Notes: generated by a model not told the origin, from the sequence alone. Counted from the stretch's first letter, positions 26,127 to 34,520 are shown. The stretch is 64,000 nt of DNA from JACKCD01 sp041390905 (GCA_041390905.1 JAWKPA010000015.1:248001-312000); one strand, 5' to 3'. Numbers and translations are program-made.

Positions 26127-26657
26127 ATGAATGAATATCAGGAATTTCGAGAACAAATTAACGCCTTTATGCAGCGCCACCCGCAGTCGCCGCTGGATGA
26201 AGTGCAGCGGCTTTATTTTCGCGGGCTATTTTATTATGAGCCAGCACCGGCGTATGTGGTAACGGCCACCGTTGAGCGGTTTTCTGAGCGGGAACCACTG
26301 ATTGCGATGGAGACCAGCACCGGTGATCGTCGTCGCTATCGGCGCTGGGGGCGAGCGCATTTTACCGTTGGGAGTGAAGCGGCGGCATTGACCATTTATG
26401 CGGATCCCTATGAAGATGATTTCTTCCTGCCTTTCCGCGATGCCACCAGCGGCAAGGAGACGTATGGTGCCGGCCGTTATCTGGACAGCCATCGCCCTGG
26501 TTTGCAGCAGTTAGGGGAAGGGGAGATCGAGATTGACTTTAACTGGTGCTATAACCCCTATTGCGCGTATAACGATGGCTATAGCTGCCCACTGCCGCCG
26601 CGAGAGAATTGGTTGGCGGTGCCAATTCAGGCGGGGGAGAAGGTGTTTAAGGGCTAG
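26127..26657 (+). CDS. DUF1684 family protein
   Basis: 176 residues from ATG 26127 (MNEYQEFREQINAFM). The C-terminal half has the DUF1684 signature in full: FFLPFRDATSGKETYGAGRY, IDFNWCYNPYCAYNDGYSC, PLPPRENWLAVPIQAGEK. The two-Cys YNPYCAYNDGYSCP block is conserved in the family. Function is unknown; the protein is small and soluble without signal peptide. There is no clear Shine-Dalgarno, and a GTG at 26106 is in frame. Its last codons overlap by 4 bp the end of the convergent glycosyltransferase gene. Confidence 0.85.
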   Translation: MNEYQEFREQINAFMQRHPQSPLDEVQRLYFRGLFYYEPAPAYVVTATVERFSEREPLIAMETSTGDRRRYRRWGRAHFTVGSEAAALTIYADPYEDDFFLPFRDATSGKETYGAGRYLDSHRPGLQQLGEGEIEIDFNWCYNPYCAYNDGYSCPLPPRENWLAVPIQAGEKVFKG

Positions 26658-27934
26658 CCTTTCCGCTTTTCCAATTTATCCAGCCGTGCCTGCAACTCCG
26701 CCACCTGCTGCCGCAACTGGGCGATTTCAGCAAGCAGTTCGCTGGTTTCCGCAGCGTGCCACCACTGCTGCTGGCTACGTAACCACACTTGCTGCTCGCG
26801 TAGCTGTTGGGCAACGAGTTGGTTGAAATCGTTTTGCTGCTGAAGAATGTGGCGCACATGCCATTTGGCCGCGATGCTGTTCCATGCGTCGCGGAAGCGG
26901 GCAATCAGGGGGCCAATGAGGGGCGTGGTGGAGGTAAACGGCCGTTCTGCCACCACCGCCTGAGCTTCCAACTGCGCTAAAAGCCCATCCTGCTCTTGCA
27001 ACGCTGTTACCTGGCGACTCAGCGTTTCCAGCACCCGGTAAAACGGCGCGGCTGGTTCTCCTCGTTCCTGACATATTGACGCAATTTGTCCCTGGATGGT
27101 GCGGTAAACCAGCAGCATAATCGTTTGCTGCGCCTTGCCCAGCTTGCCAAGCCAGTCGCGTTCGGCGGCAATGGTTTCGGTTTGCAGGGTGGCAAGCGGC
27201 TGGTGCTTGAGCAAATAGCGCCAGCGGCCGCTGTGGAACTGCTGCGTGTAGCCGAGGCTTTCTTTGCGCGTCACGGCCGATTCCACGTGAATGCCGTGAG
27301 CCAGCGGCGCATAGACAACGCGGAACCCAGCCTGCTTGGCGCGTGTACAAAAATCGGTGTCTTCAAAGTAGAGGAAATACCCTTCATCGAAGCGATTAAC
27401 GGCCGTTAACACCTCCCGCCGAATCGCCATTGCGGCCCCAATCACATACGCTACATCCCGCTGCACATCGTGCTGGCCGTGGTCTTCCTCCAAAATGCCA
27501 AAATGGCCGGGCATGGCCTGTGGGGGCGTTAAGTAGCCGCCAGCGTGCTGAATCAGCCGCCCGCCGGGGTAGTGGAGCTTGCAGCCAACAACGCCAATCT
27601 GCGGGTCTTGCTGCATCACCAGCGCCATTTGGCGCAGCGCGTCGGGCGACAGAACCACATCGGGGTTGAGCAGCACCGCTATGTCGGTTTGTAGCTGGCG
27701 TAAGGCCACGTTGTTCCCGGCGGCAAAGCCAAGATTGGTTTCGTTTTGGATGATGGTTGTTTGCGGGAAATGGGTCTGGACAAAGGTGACAGAATCGTCG
27801 TCGGAGGCGTTGTCAACGAGGGTGGTTTGGAAGGCGGGGTAATTTTGGGCGGCCAGGGCTTGGAAGCAGGAGGGGAGGTAGGAACGGCCGTTCCAGTTCA
27901 GCACAATTACCGTTAGTGAAGGGAGTTGGGACAT
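26654..27934 (-). CDS. Family 2 glycosyltransferase with C-terminal coiled coil
   Basis: 426 residues. The GT-A domain at the N-terminus is textbook: LTVIVLNWNGRSYLPSCFQAL, VDNASDDDSV, ETNLGFAAGNNVALRQ, and LLNPDVVLSPDAL around the metal-binding region, with FDEGYFLYFEDTDFCTRAKQ further on, as in rhamnosyltransferase-like GT2 enzymes. Residues from about 300 on are soluble and end in a heptad-type coiled coil (LLAEIAQLRQQVAELQARLDKL). It should add a sugar to a lipid-linked or surface glycan in the cytoplasm. It is the last gene of the minus-strand operon that begins at 32098; its ATG lies 1 nt after the stop of the preceding gene. Confidence 0.9.
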   Translation of the reverse strand: MSQLPSLTVIVLNWNGRSYLPSCFQALAAQNYPAFQTTLVDNASDDDSVTFVQTHFPQTTIIQNETNLGFAAGNNVALRQLQTDIAVLLNPDVVLSPDALRQMALVMQQDPQIGVVGCKLHYPGGRLIQHAGGYLTPPQAMPGHFGILEEDHGQHDVQRDVAYVIGAAMAIRREVLTAVNRFDEGYFLYFEDTDFCTRAKQAGFRVVYAPLAHGIHVESAVTRKESLGYTQQFHSGRWRYLLKHQPLATLQTETIAAERDWLGKLGKAQQTIMLLVYRTIQGQIASICQERGEPAAPFYRVLETLSRQVTALQEQDGLLAQLEAQAVVAERPFTSTTPLIGPLIARFRDAWNSIAAKWHVRHILQQQNDFNQLVAQQLREQQVWLRSQQQWWHAAETSELLAEIAQLRQQVAELQARLDKLEKRKG

Positions 27935-27935
27935 G

Positions 27936-29192
27936 CTATATTGTGCTCCTGACCAACCGCAAGCGGTTCCAAGCCCACAGAACTACCGTGACCCAAGCGG
28001 GAATTGAGCTGATCCGAATCAGCAGATCGCCCCTTTCCGGCTCCAGAAGCTGAAATGCCCAGGGGTACATATGTAGTCCGTAAAGTTGCCCCAGCAAAAA
28101 AAGTGAGCCGGTAAAGCTGTAGAGTCGCAGCCACCACGTATCGCCGCTAAGAATGGCAAAAGGTACTACCCACAGTAGCCATTGAATCCCCATGCCCACC
28201 GACACGGCAAACTCGGCCAGGATGATAGTGACCAGGGCGTTGAGCGCGGTTTGGGAGCGGGTAAACCATAGTGCTGTCAGCCCGGTGAGAAGGAGTAACG
28301 GCCGTTGCAGCACCAGCAAGCCATCGTAAACTGGTTGCAGCGAACCGGCAAAACGGGCGGCCACGGCCACAATGGCCGAATGACCCCAGTAGCCAGCAAC
28401 CCCGGAATGGGTCAGGGCGCGGCGCAGCATGGGGGTGGGGTCGGCGGCAAAGATGATGATGTAGAGCAAGGTGAAGACAACAGGAATGGCGACAGCGATG
28501 AGAGCGTAGGTGAGTCTGCTGCGCCAGTTTGGCAATCGGATGAAGGTGATGGGGAGAAAGACGACGGGCCAGGTTTTGTTCAGAATGGCAAAGCCAAGTG
28601 CCAGGGCCGAACGATTTTGCTGCTCTGACTGATAAAAATGCCAGGCCAGCAGCAGCAGCAGGACGGCAACGGCGTCGAATTGGCCGTGGTAGGCGGTGAC
28701 GAGCAGGGAAATGGGGTTGAAGGCGTAAAGGAGGGCGTAGTATTGGGCGGTTTCGACTGGGCTGTGCTGGCGGGTGGTGCGGAAAATAACGGCCGTTATC
28801 CCCACATCCGCCAGCAGCCCCGGCAATTTAATCCACACCACAAACGGCACAAACGTGTGCCGTGCTGCCCACAGCGCCGCCCCAATCAGATACATTTGCA
28901 TGGGCAAATACGGGTGTCGTCCAAACGCCTCCGAGGTGTATACTTCCTGCCCTGCCAGGATGGCTCGTCCTACCAGCAAAAAGGATTCGATGTCGTATCC
29001 TGCCCCGACCGGCAGCAGCACAATCGGTAACAACCTGACAAAGAGTGCGATAGCCAGCAGCCAGACAATAGCGTTTGTTTGCCTAGCGGCTAAAAATTGC
29101 CGCAGCGGCTGCTGCCCCCAATAGAAAGCAGCCGCACACAGCAAAAACCAGCCAAACGCCCAACTAGTGGCAGGAACGGTATCGAGCCACAT
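27936..29192 (-). CDS. Polytopic membrane glycosyltransferase (GT-C, GT87/DUF2029-like)
   Basis: 418 residues with ten or more hydrophobic helices. The first loop carries GAGYDIESFLLVGRAILAGQEVY, resembling the acidic catalytic loop of GT-C enzymes of the mannosyltransferase/DUF2029 type, which use polyprenyl-phosphate sugars. YHGQFDAVAVLLLLLAWHF is also characteristic. It is placed between the glycosidase-like protein and the GT2 gene with essentially no spacing (adjacent to 29193, 1 nt from 27934), so the three are co-translated. Acceptor and sugar are unknown. Confidence 0.78.
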   Translation of the reverse strand: MWLDTVPATSWAFGWFLLCAAAFYWGQQPLRQFLAARQTNAIVWLLAIALFVRLLPIVLLPVGAGYDIESFLLVGRAILAGQEVYTSEAFGRHPYLPMQMYLIGAALWAARHTFVPFVVWIKLPGLLADVGITAVIFRTTRQHSPVETAQYYALLYAFNPISLLVTAYHGQFDAVAVLLLLLAWHFYQSEQQNRSALALGFAILNKTWPVVFLPITFIRLPNWRSRLTYALIAVAIPVVFTLLYIIIFAADPTPMLRRALTHSGVAGYWGHSAIVAVAARFAGSLQPVYDGLLVLQRPLLLLTGLTALWFTRSQTALNALVTIILAEFAVSVGMGIQWLLWVVPFAILSGDTWWLRLYSFTGSLFLLGQLYGLHMYPWAFQLLEPERGDLLIRISSIPAWVTVVLWAWNRLRLVRSTI

Positions 29193-30854
29193 TTAGGGGC
29201 GAGTCACCAAAGGAAGATACACGGATTCGGGATCAATCAAAACAACGCCCTGCACCACATTGTCGCTTTTAGATTCATTGATGGCGTGGGTGCTATCTAT
29301 CTTTGCCCAGTACCGATAGGTCCCTGGTGTTAAATCCGGCCAGGTCGTTGTGGCCTGGTAGGTGTGGCGAGCGCAGCCGCGTAAGTTGGGGTCAATGGTT
29401 TGGCTGCCAATGACCTGCGTCAGGGCGGGGTCTTTGAAAAAGGTGACCAGGAAGGGGTCGGTGATGGTGCTGTTGCCATTGTTGTAAAAATCGGCCGTTA
29501 GGGTGGCGGTTGCGGTGCCGCTGATGGGATCGGTTGTGGCAATGGCGGCGTACGCGCGGCTGGCTTTCAGGTTGACCGCGAGGGCGTGGCGGGAGATTTG
29601 GGTGTCCATGTTTAAGCCAACGCCGGTGAAAGCACCGATGCTGCCGGGGGCAAAGCTGGTGTAATTTTGTTTGAGCAAATTGCTGGAGCCGCCGCTATGT
29701 TCCGGCGGAACGAGCAGGCTAAACCAAAGCCACTGCTGCACGAGCCGGTAGTTGTCGTTGGGATAACCAATGTTGGGATCAACGGCCGTTTCCAAATAAT
29801 CAAACGTTGCATTCATAAACGCATTTACCCGCGCCTCGGTAAAACATTTGCCATTTTCATCCTGCAAAAAGCATTGTGTGGGGTTAACCGGGTCATCGTA
29901 ATCCACAAACGGGTAAAGCTGTGAATATTCTGACAGAATAAGCGGTTTGTTTTGCTCGCCATGCGCTTTCATCCAGGTGCGGAGCGCAACGACCTGTTCC
30001 TTAAAGATAGGCAAGCTGTCGTGTTCTGCGCGGCAATACACATCTGCTTGCGAGCATAGTGCCGGGTTGGCATTCAAGGGGGCTTTTTTAGCCAAAGCCG
30101 GGTCTGTGCCTACCGCCACGCGCCCATCGCTGTTGCCGCCATCCCAGGGACGTATTTCTGACAAAATGTAAAGATGGAAAGTCCACACGTCAACCGGCAT
30201 GGGTTGGTTAAAATAGCCCACATAGGCATCCCAAACCAGCTCCAGATATTGCAGCCGGCCGGGGGTCATCATGGATAGTCCGCCAATGCCAACCTGTGCC
30301 GATGGGTCGCGTTGTTTGATGAAGTTGTAGACCGTATGGTAGCTGCGAGCGTATACGCTAGGACGCATGTCGTCTTGCACTTCGGAAACGTCTTGTTCGT
30401 TGCCTACGAGCCATAATGCGCCAGGATTAGCATCAATCAACGCGCCTAAGCCGCCGTTGGTAAGGGCGGGGAAGGTGGAGAATTGCGCCAGGGCTTCGGT
30501 GGGGTGCTTATCTTCGCTTACCCGAATGACATGGACAAACTCAGCACCGTTTTGTGGGGTTTGGGTGAAGGGCGCGGCCTGGAAGGAGAGATACCAGCCT
30601 GTGCCGAGGGTGTCAACCCACGGGACGTGATCTGCACCAATGGCGGCGATGCCATAGCGGCAGTTTGCCTGGTCTACGGTGGCGGAAACGGCCGTTTCTT
30701 CCATACCATTTGCCACGGGCAAGGCCAACCAGCTTGGCTCGGCCCAATTGCTGACAAAAACCAGCACGGCAAAAATAATGGCGATCAAGAGCGCAGAAAT
30801 GAGCCACGGTGTTGTTGTGGTATGGGGGTTCGATGGTGAAGGGGGTTTGTTCAT
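29193..30854 (-). CDS. Membrane-anchored glycosidase-like protein with CARDB-like C-terminus
   Basis: 553 residues from ATG 30854 (MNKPPSPSNPH), preceded by GAGGAAAAG; an upstream ATG at 30908 overlaps the previous stop. One N-terminal membrane helix, then a clan-A-like (beta/alpha)8 domain. Candidate acid/base Glu lies in LWLVGNEQDVSE and candidate nucleophile Glu in PLILSEYSQLYP, the usual spacing for such enzymes. The C-terminal domain resembles CARDB (ATATLTADFYNNGNSTITDP to INESKSDNVVQG) and ends SVYLPLVTRP, a tail seen on exported proteins in this lineage. Predicted to act outside the membrane on the glycan made by its operon partners. The substrate is unknown. Confidence 0.72.
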   Translation of the reverse strand: MNKPPSPSNPHTTTTPWLISALLIAIIFAVLVFVSNWAEPSWLALPVANGMEETAVSATVDQANCRYGIAAIGADHVPWVDTLGTGWYLSFQAAPFTQTPQNGAEFVHVIRVSEDKHPTEALAQFSTFPALTNGGLGALIDANPGALWLVGNEQDVSEVQDDMRPSVYARSYHTVYNFIKQRDPSAQVGIGGLSMMTPGRLQYLELVWDAYVGYFNQPMPVDVWTFHLYILSEIRPWDGGNSDGRVAVGTDPALAKKAPLNANPALCSQADVYCRAEHDSLPIFKEQVVALRTWMKAHGEQNKPLILSEYSQLYPFVDYDDPVNPTQCFLQDENGKCFTEARVNAFMNATFDYLETAVDPNIGYPNDNYRLVQQWLWFSLLVPPEHSGGSSNLLKQNYTSFAPGSIGAFTGVGLNMDTQISRHALAVNLKASRAYAAIATTDPISGTATATLTADFYNNGNSTITDPFLVTFFKDPALTQVIGSQTIDPNLRGCARHTYQATTTWPDLTPGTYRYWAKIDSTHAINESKSDNVVQGVVLIDPESVYLPLVTRP

Positions 30855-30898
30855 GATAATCTTTTCCTCATCGGCAGTTAGATTTGGGCGGCTGATGG

Positions 30899-32098
30899 TT
30901 ATTGCCATTTGGTAGGAATGGCAATTAGGCCGGCGGCAGCGGGGTTGTCACCCTCAACGGTAAAATTGTGTTCACGCATGGTGATCAGGTGGTTGTGGTC
31001 ATAAACGGCCGTTTGCAGCCGATAAGCCGCTGGCAGCAGTGGCAGTGCCGGAAACAGTACCGACGTGGTGCTTGTTTTGCCAGGGTTTTGTGGGGGCAGC
31101 GGCTGCTCATCACGGTACACTAAAACACGCTCGTCGTGGTAGATGGCAACTTCTAGTCGGGGGGCATCAAGCTGGCCGTGCGCCGTATAGGTGATATTGG
31201 CCTGTAGTGCCTCGCCGGTGTGGAAGCAAGTCGTCGTTTCATGGTTGTTGTTGGTGAGTGTAATGGTGTCGAACTGGATTAACGGCCGTTGTGTGCCAAC
31301 TGTCAACCCCTCCCGTTCAAGCCTCATTGGCCCAGTCACTTGTTCCAAATCATAATGCGCCACATACTGCGGCAGCACCTCAGTCACCGATCCAGATGCC
31401 CGCATTCGCCCCTGTTCCAGCCATACCAGATCCGTACAAATATCCCGTACTGTTCTTGCATTGTGGCTTACAATCAGGATAGTTGTCCCCTGCTCCTTCA
31501 TGCTATAAATACGCTTGAGACATTTTTCCTGAAACGATTGATCCCCCACCGCTAAAATCTCGTCCACAATCAGCACATCCGGCTCCACATGCACAGCGAT
31601 GCTAAAACCAAGCCGCATAAACATCCCCGATGAATAATGCTTCACCGGCATATCTACAAAATCACCTAGTTCAGAGAAATCAACAATTGAATCGAGGCAC
31701 GCTTCTACGTCCCGCTGGCTCAGCCCCAAAACCGAGGCATTTAAGAAAATGTTTTCTCTCCCCGTCAAATCATGGTGGAAGCCAGCCCCCAGCTCTAGCA
31801 AGGCACTGACTCGCCCCCGTACCACAATGCGCCCCGTGGTGGGGCGCAAAATGCGGGCAATGAGCTTGAGCGCGGTGCTTTTGCCGCTACCGTTGCGCCC
31901 AATCAGCCCCATACACTGCCCCGGCAGCACCTCAAAATCAACGTCCCGCAGTGCCCAAAGATCATCTCGCTTGCGTTTTGCACGCGGCCGGCGTGAAAAA
32001 GTTGCCACAATGCCTTCCAGCACCGATTGTGGCGTATCGGCCGTAAAATTAAACCGCTTGCCTACCCCACGAAACTCAATAACAGGTTCTCTACTCAT
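30899..32098 (-). CDS. Polysaccharide ABC transporter ATP-binding protein (Wzt/TagH-like)
   Basis: 399 residues. N-terminal ATPase: Walker A GRNGSGKS, the export-type HYSSGMFMRLGFSIAVHVEPD signature region, Walker B VLIVDEILAVGD, and IVSHN for the switch histidine. The wording is that of polysaccharide and teichoic-acid exporters. From about residue 250 a beta-sandwich domain follows (TVGTQRPLIQFDTITLTNNN on), like the Wzt C-terminal domain that recognises the glycan end. No Wzm-type permease gene is next to it in this window, which is unusual. First gene of the minus-strand operon with the glycosidase-like protein and two glycosyltransferases. Confidence 0.88.
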   Translation of the reverse strand: MSREPVIEFRGVGKRFNFTADTPQSVLEGIVATFSRRPRAKRKRDDLWALRDVDFEVLPGQCMGLIGRNGSGKSTALKLIARILRPTTGRIVVRGRVSALLELGAGFHHDLTGRENIFLNASVLGLSQRDVEACLDSIVDFSELGDFVDMPVKHYSSGMFMRLGFSIAVHVEPDVLIVDEILAVGDQSFQEKCLKRIYSMKEQGTTILIVSHNARTVRDICTDLVWLEQGRMRASGSVTEVLPQYVAHYDLEQVTGPMRLEREGLTVGTQRPLIQFDTITLTNNNHETTTCFHTGEALQANITYTAHGQLDAPRLEVAIYHDERVLVYRDEQPLPPQNPGKTSTTSVLFPALPLLPAAYRLQTAVYDHNHLITMREHNFTVEGDNPAAAGLIAIPTKWQ

Positions 32099-32165
32099 GC
32101 AGCTACTATTGTCCTAATTGATCTAACCGATCCATTTTAACCTAATTGATCCAACTTTTCACCCC

Positions 32166-32194
32166 TTGTCAACTGTTCGGGGTTGTGTTAGCAT
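32166..32194 (+). promoter_or_regulatory. Promoter of tRNA-Gln
   Basis: TTGTCA (32166-32171), 17 bp, TAGCAT (32189-32194), 13 bp before the mature tRNA. Confidence 0.5.
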
Positions 32195-32207
32195 ATGAGG
32201 CCGTAGT

Positions 32208-32280
32208 TGAGGTGTCGCCAAGTGGCTAAGGCAGCGGACTTTGAATCCGCCATTCGCAGGTTCGAGTCCTGCCACCTCAG
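32208..32280 (+). tRNA. tRNA-Gln (anticodon TTG)
   Basis: 73 nt. Acceptor TGAGGTG (32208-32214) pairs with CACCTCA (32273-32279), discriminator G. Stem GCGGA/TCCGC encloses CTTTGAA with anticodon TTG at 32241-32243. D-loop AAGTGGCTAAGGC and T-loop GGTTCGAGTC are normal. CCA is not encoded. Confidence 0.95.
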
Positions 32281-32288
32281 CAGGTAAA

Positions 32289-32319
32289 GAGGACTGGGTA
32301 TATACCCCAGTCCTTTTTT
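32289..32319 (+). terminator. Terminator after tRNA-Gln
   Basis: GGACTGGG (32291-32298) pairs with CCCAGTCC (32306-32313), then TTTTTT. Confidence 0.9.
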
Positions 32320-32396
32320 ATATCTCTTAACTAGCTTCTTAAGCCTTGTACCGTAAGATTTTGCCTAAAAACAAGCATATTATTGGGAGTAAACAG

Positions 32397-33425
32397 ATGA
32401 CAGTAGCTGTAATGATTCTAGCTGCGGGGCAGGGTACCCGTATGCTTTCAAAGAAGCAGAAGATTTTGCATGAGGTTGGCGGTAAGCCAATGGTGTCTCA
32501 TGCTTTTGCGGCGGCGCAGTCGGTGGCTTCGTTGCCGCCAGTGTTGATTGTGGGGCCGGGTGAAGATGGGGTGCGGTCGCTTTTTGGCGAGCAGGCCGAG
32601 TATGTAGTGCAGCCGGAGCAGCTGGGAACGGGTCATGCAGCGATGATGGGGAAGGGGGTGTTAAACGGCCGTTCTTCCCAAGTCATCGTAACCTATGGCG
32701 ATATGCCCCTCCTGCGTAGCGAAACAATGGCATGCCTGGCACAAAAACAGGTTGAAACCGGTGCTGCCGTCGTCATGCTTTCCGTTATGGGCGCATCCAC
32801 CAGCTCCTTTGGTCGCGTGGTACGTGGCGATGAGGGACACGGTTCTGTTTTAGAAATTGTGGAAGTGGCCGAGGCCAAACAGCGTGCTAATACGGCAGAA
32901 ATATTAGCTATTCGGGAACTGAATGCCGGAGTCTACTGTTTTGATGCCCAATTTCTGTGGGACAACATTGACCACTTGCCTTTGCGCCGGGCGCGGAGTG
33001 GACACGAATATTACCTGACCGATATGATAGGCTTGGCTGTGGCGCAAAACCGGCTGGTGGAGGCCATTGCCGTTAGTGACCCCGATGAATGTTTGGGGGC
33101 GGGAACGCGCAGCGAGCTGGTGGATGTGGAAAAGGCATTTCGGCGGCGGGCAAACGGCCGTTTTTTGGCGCAAGGGGTGACATTGATTGATCCAGCCACC
33201 ACGTACATTGACCAGGACGTAGAGATCGGGCAAGACACCATCATTTGGCCTAACAGCTATGTGCAGGGTCAAACTATCATTGGTGCCGATTGTGTCATTG
33301 GCCCAAACACAATTGTTCGTGATGCGCGGGTGGGAGATGGTTGTGTTATTGAGCAAGCCGTGGTTGAGGGCGTAACAGTGGCAGCGGCAACTCGTGTGGC
33401 TCCATTTAGTTATCGCAAGCTCTGA
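32397..33425 (+). CDS. NTP-transferase related to GlmU, lacking the acetyltransferase end
   Basis: 342 residues. The N-terminal nucleotidyltransferase is clearly GlmU-like: VMILAAGQGTRMLSKKQKILHEVGGKPM, QPEQLGTGHA, VTYGDMPLL, IRELNAGVYCFDAQFLW, EYYLTDMIGLA. Only a few left-handed beta-helix turns follow (IDPATTYIDQDVEIGQDTII, GADCVIGPNTIV). The protein ends about 110 residues short of full GlmU, so CoA-dependent acetylation should be missing and the enzyme would only make the UDP-sugar. The start is ATG 32397 (MTVAVMILAAG) with GGGAG upstream. It ends in a good terminator, so the shortness is not due to an obvious frameshift in the next 30 bp. Confidence 0.85.
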   Translation: MTVAVMILAAGQGTRMLSKKQKILHEVGGKPMVSHAFAAAQSVASLPPVLIVGPGEDGVRSLFGEQAEYVVQPEQLGTGHAAMMGKGVLNGRSSQVIVTYGDMPLLRSETMACLAQKQVETGAAVVMLSVMGASTSSFGRVVRGDEGHGSVLEIVEVAEAKQRANTAEILAIRELNAGVYCFDAQFLWDNIDHLPLRRARSGHEYYLTDMIGLAVAQNRLVEAIAVSDPDECLGAGTRSELVDVEKAFRRRANGRFLAQGVTLIDPATTYIDQDVEIGQDTIIWPNSYVQGQTIIGADCVIGPNTIVRDARVGDGCVIEQAVVEGVTVAAATRVAPFSYRKL

Positions 33426-33457
33426 AAATGCAGCATCTTACTGCTGCTGGAACAAAA

Positions 33458-33484
33458 AAGAGGTCACTTGGGTGACCTCTTTTT
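33458..33484. terminator. Bidirectional terminator
   Basis: AAAGAGGTCAC, TTGG, GTGACCTCTTT followed by TT, 32 bp after the GlmU-like gene. It also serves the oppositely oriented small gene ending at 33507. Confidence 0.9.
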
Positions 33485-33506
33485 ATTTAACCATAAGGAG
33501 AGTCTT

Positions 33507-33605
33507 TTAAAAATCAGACGGTTCCTGGGACGAAACCATGGAGACGGAGATAAGAATGATGGTAGCGAGTGAAACGCCAGCGAAAAAGATGTAGAGCATT
33601 GCCAT
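33507..33605 (-). CDS. Very small single-helix membrane protein (32 aa)
   Basis: The sequence starts MAMLYIFFAGVSLATIILIS and ends SSQEPSDF: one membrane helix plus a short polar tail. ATG 33605 has AAAGAGG 9 nt upstream (minus strand). A 9-bp hairpin (CTTTATCAT/ATGATAAAG, 33617-33646) ends in that ribosome-binding site and could control translation. The stop is 22 bp from a terminator. The size and layout recall type I toxins or small regulatory membrane proteins; no family is recognised. Confidence 0.5.
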   Translation of the reverse strand: MAMLYIFFAGVSLATIILISVSMVSSQEPSDF

Positions 33606-33616
33606 GGTTTGTACCT

Positions 33617-33697
33617 CTTTATCATAAACTTCATTAAATGATAAAGAATTATTGGCAGATTTTGCCGCAATGTCAGTAGTTCCTTAGTACTAAGGAA
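33617..33697 (-). promoter_or_regulatory. Hairpin over the ribosome-binding site and an 18-bp perfect palindrome
   Basis: CTTTATCAT (33617-33625) and ATGATAAAG (33638-33646) pair just upstream of the 32-aa gene and overlap the AAAG of its ribosome-binding site. TTCCTTAGTACTAAGGAA (33680-33697) is a perfect palindrome placed where an operator or upstream terminator would be expected. Confidence 0.5.
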
Positions 33698-33718
33698 TTT
33701 CCTGACAACGGGGTGCTG

Positions 33719-33904
33719 TTAAAGCGTCATGGCAGTTCTGCGGGAAACTTTTGGGCGGGGTGTTGCCTTGCTGACCGGTGCGGTCTCAAAGGTTTCCGGG
33801 GTGTTTTCCCACTGTGTGACCTGTGCGGATTTGACACAAGCAGCAACAACAATAACAGACGTGAAGATAGAAAGAATAACGAAAATGATAAGTGCTGTCA
33901 TCAT
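33719..33904 (-). CDS. Small single-helix membrane protein (61 aa)
   Basis: It begins MMTALIIFVILSIFTSVIVV, one N-terminal membrane helix, followed by a polar Thr/Pro/Arg-rich tail of about 38 residues (QVTQWENTPETFETA on). ATG 33904 has GGAG 12 nt upstream. It lies just upstream of the 32-aa membrane protein in the same direction, so the two may form a unit. The family is not recognised. Confidence 0.5.
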   Translation of the reverse strand: MMTALIIFVILSIFTSVIVVAACVKSAQVTQWENTPETFETAPVSKATPRPKVSRRTAMTL

Positions 33905-33991
33905 GATATTTGTCTCCATGTTGGCCGACATGACTACTATGCTTGCGGCTCCTATTTTACCAATATAATTCTTTAAGGAATGGAAATCAAA

Positions 33992-34068
33992 TAACTTGCC
34001 CATTTAGAAGTTCAACTTCTCAGAAGAAGTTGAGCTTCTTGCGTAGCTTATTTAATTCTCGTTCCTAA
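33992..34068. repeat. Dispersed 77-bp repeat with AGAAGTTCAACTT hairpin (copy B)
   Basis: Matches 20604-20680 over its whole length, with only a few differences in the hairpin loop and arms. The stretch from here to 34202 holds no gene. Confidence 0.85.
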
Positions 34069-34202
34069 GTTAGTTTGGGATGGTTACTGCTGATTCCCAC
34101 AATCAAATTTCTAAGATGGCGTAATCGTAAGGTTTTTTGCAAGGTTTGTCATTAGTACGGATGGGTTATTTGGTCAAGCACAACTCCCTTTTGATGCTAA
34201 AT

Positions 34203-34397
34203 TCACGCTTTTTTGACGGTCTTCTTGGGCAAAACGGCCGTTTTCCACGCCCCCTGCACCGCTACCACATGCCCCAACCCCGCTTGCACCTCAACTGCGT
34301 CTTCTCCTGCCTGCAATGCCTGCTCATACGCCGCCCTGGCTGCGAAATAGTTCCCCTACTGTAAAAACTGATTGCCTTGTGCCAAATACGTTGTCAT
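34203..34397 (-). pseudogene. TPR-like gene fragment with in-frame TAG
   Basis: From ATG 34397 the frame reads MTTYLAQGNQFLQ, a TAG at 34358-34356, then GNYFAARAAYEQALQAGEDA and on to KTVKKA and a TGA at 34203. The AYEQAL phrase is a typical tetratricopeptide helix. CAG-to-TAG is the simplest explanation of the stop. Only one TPR unit remains, so this is probably the tail of a lost gene; the last codons contain an AACGGCCGTT copy. Confidence 0.45.
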
Positions 34398-34520
34398 CAA
34401 CCACTCATTTTTGTGACGAAACAAATGCCCCGGCTTTGCGTAAAGTGTACAAGGTGGCGTGTAGTGCGTTCATGGGCTGCACCTACACGTTGTTTGCAAC
34501 GATAAAACATGGAGATAAGT

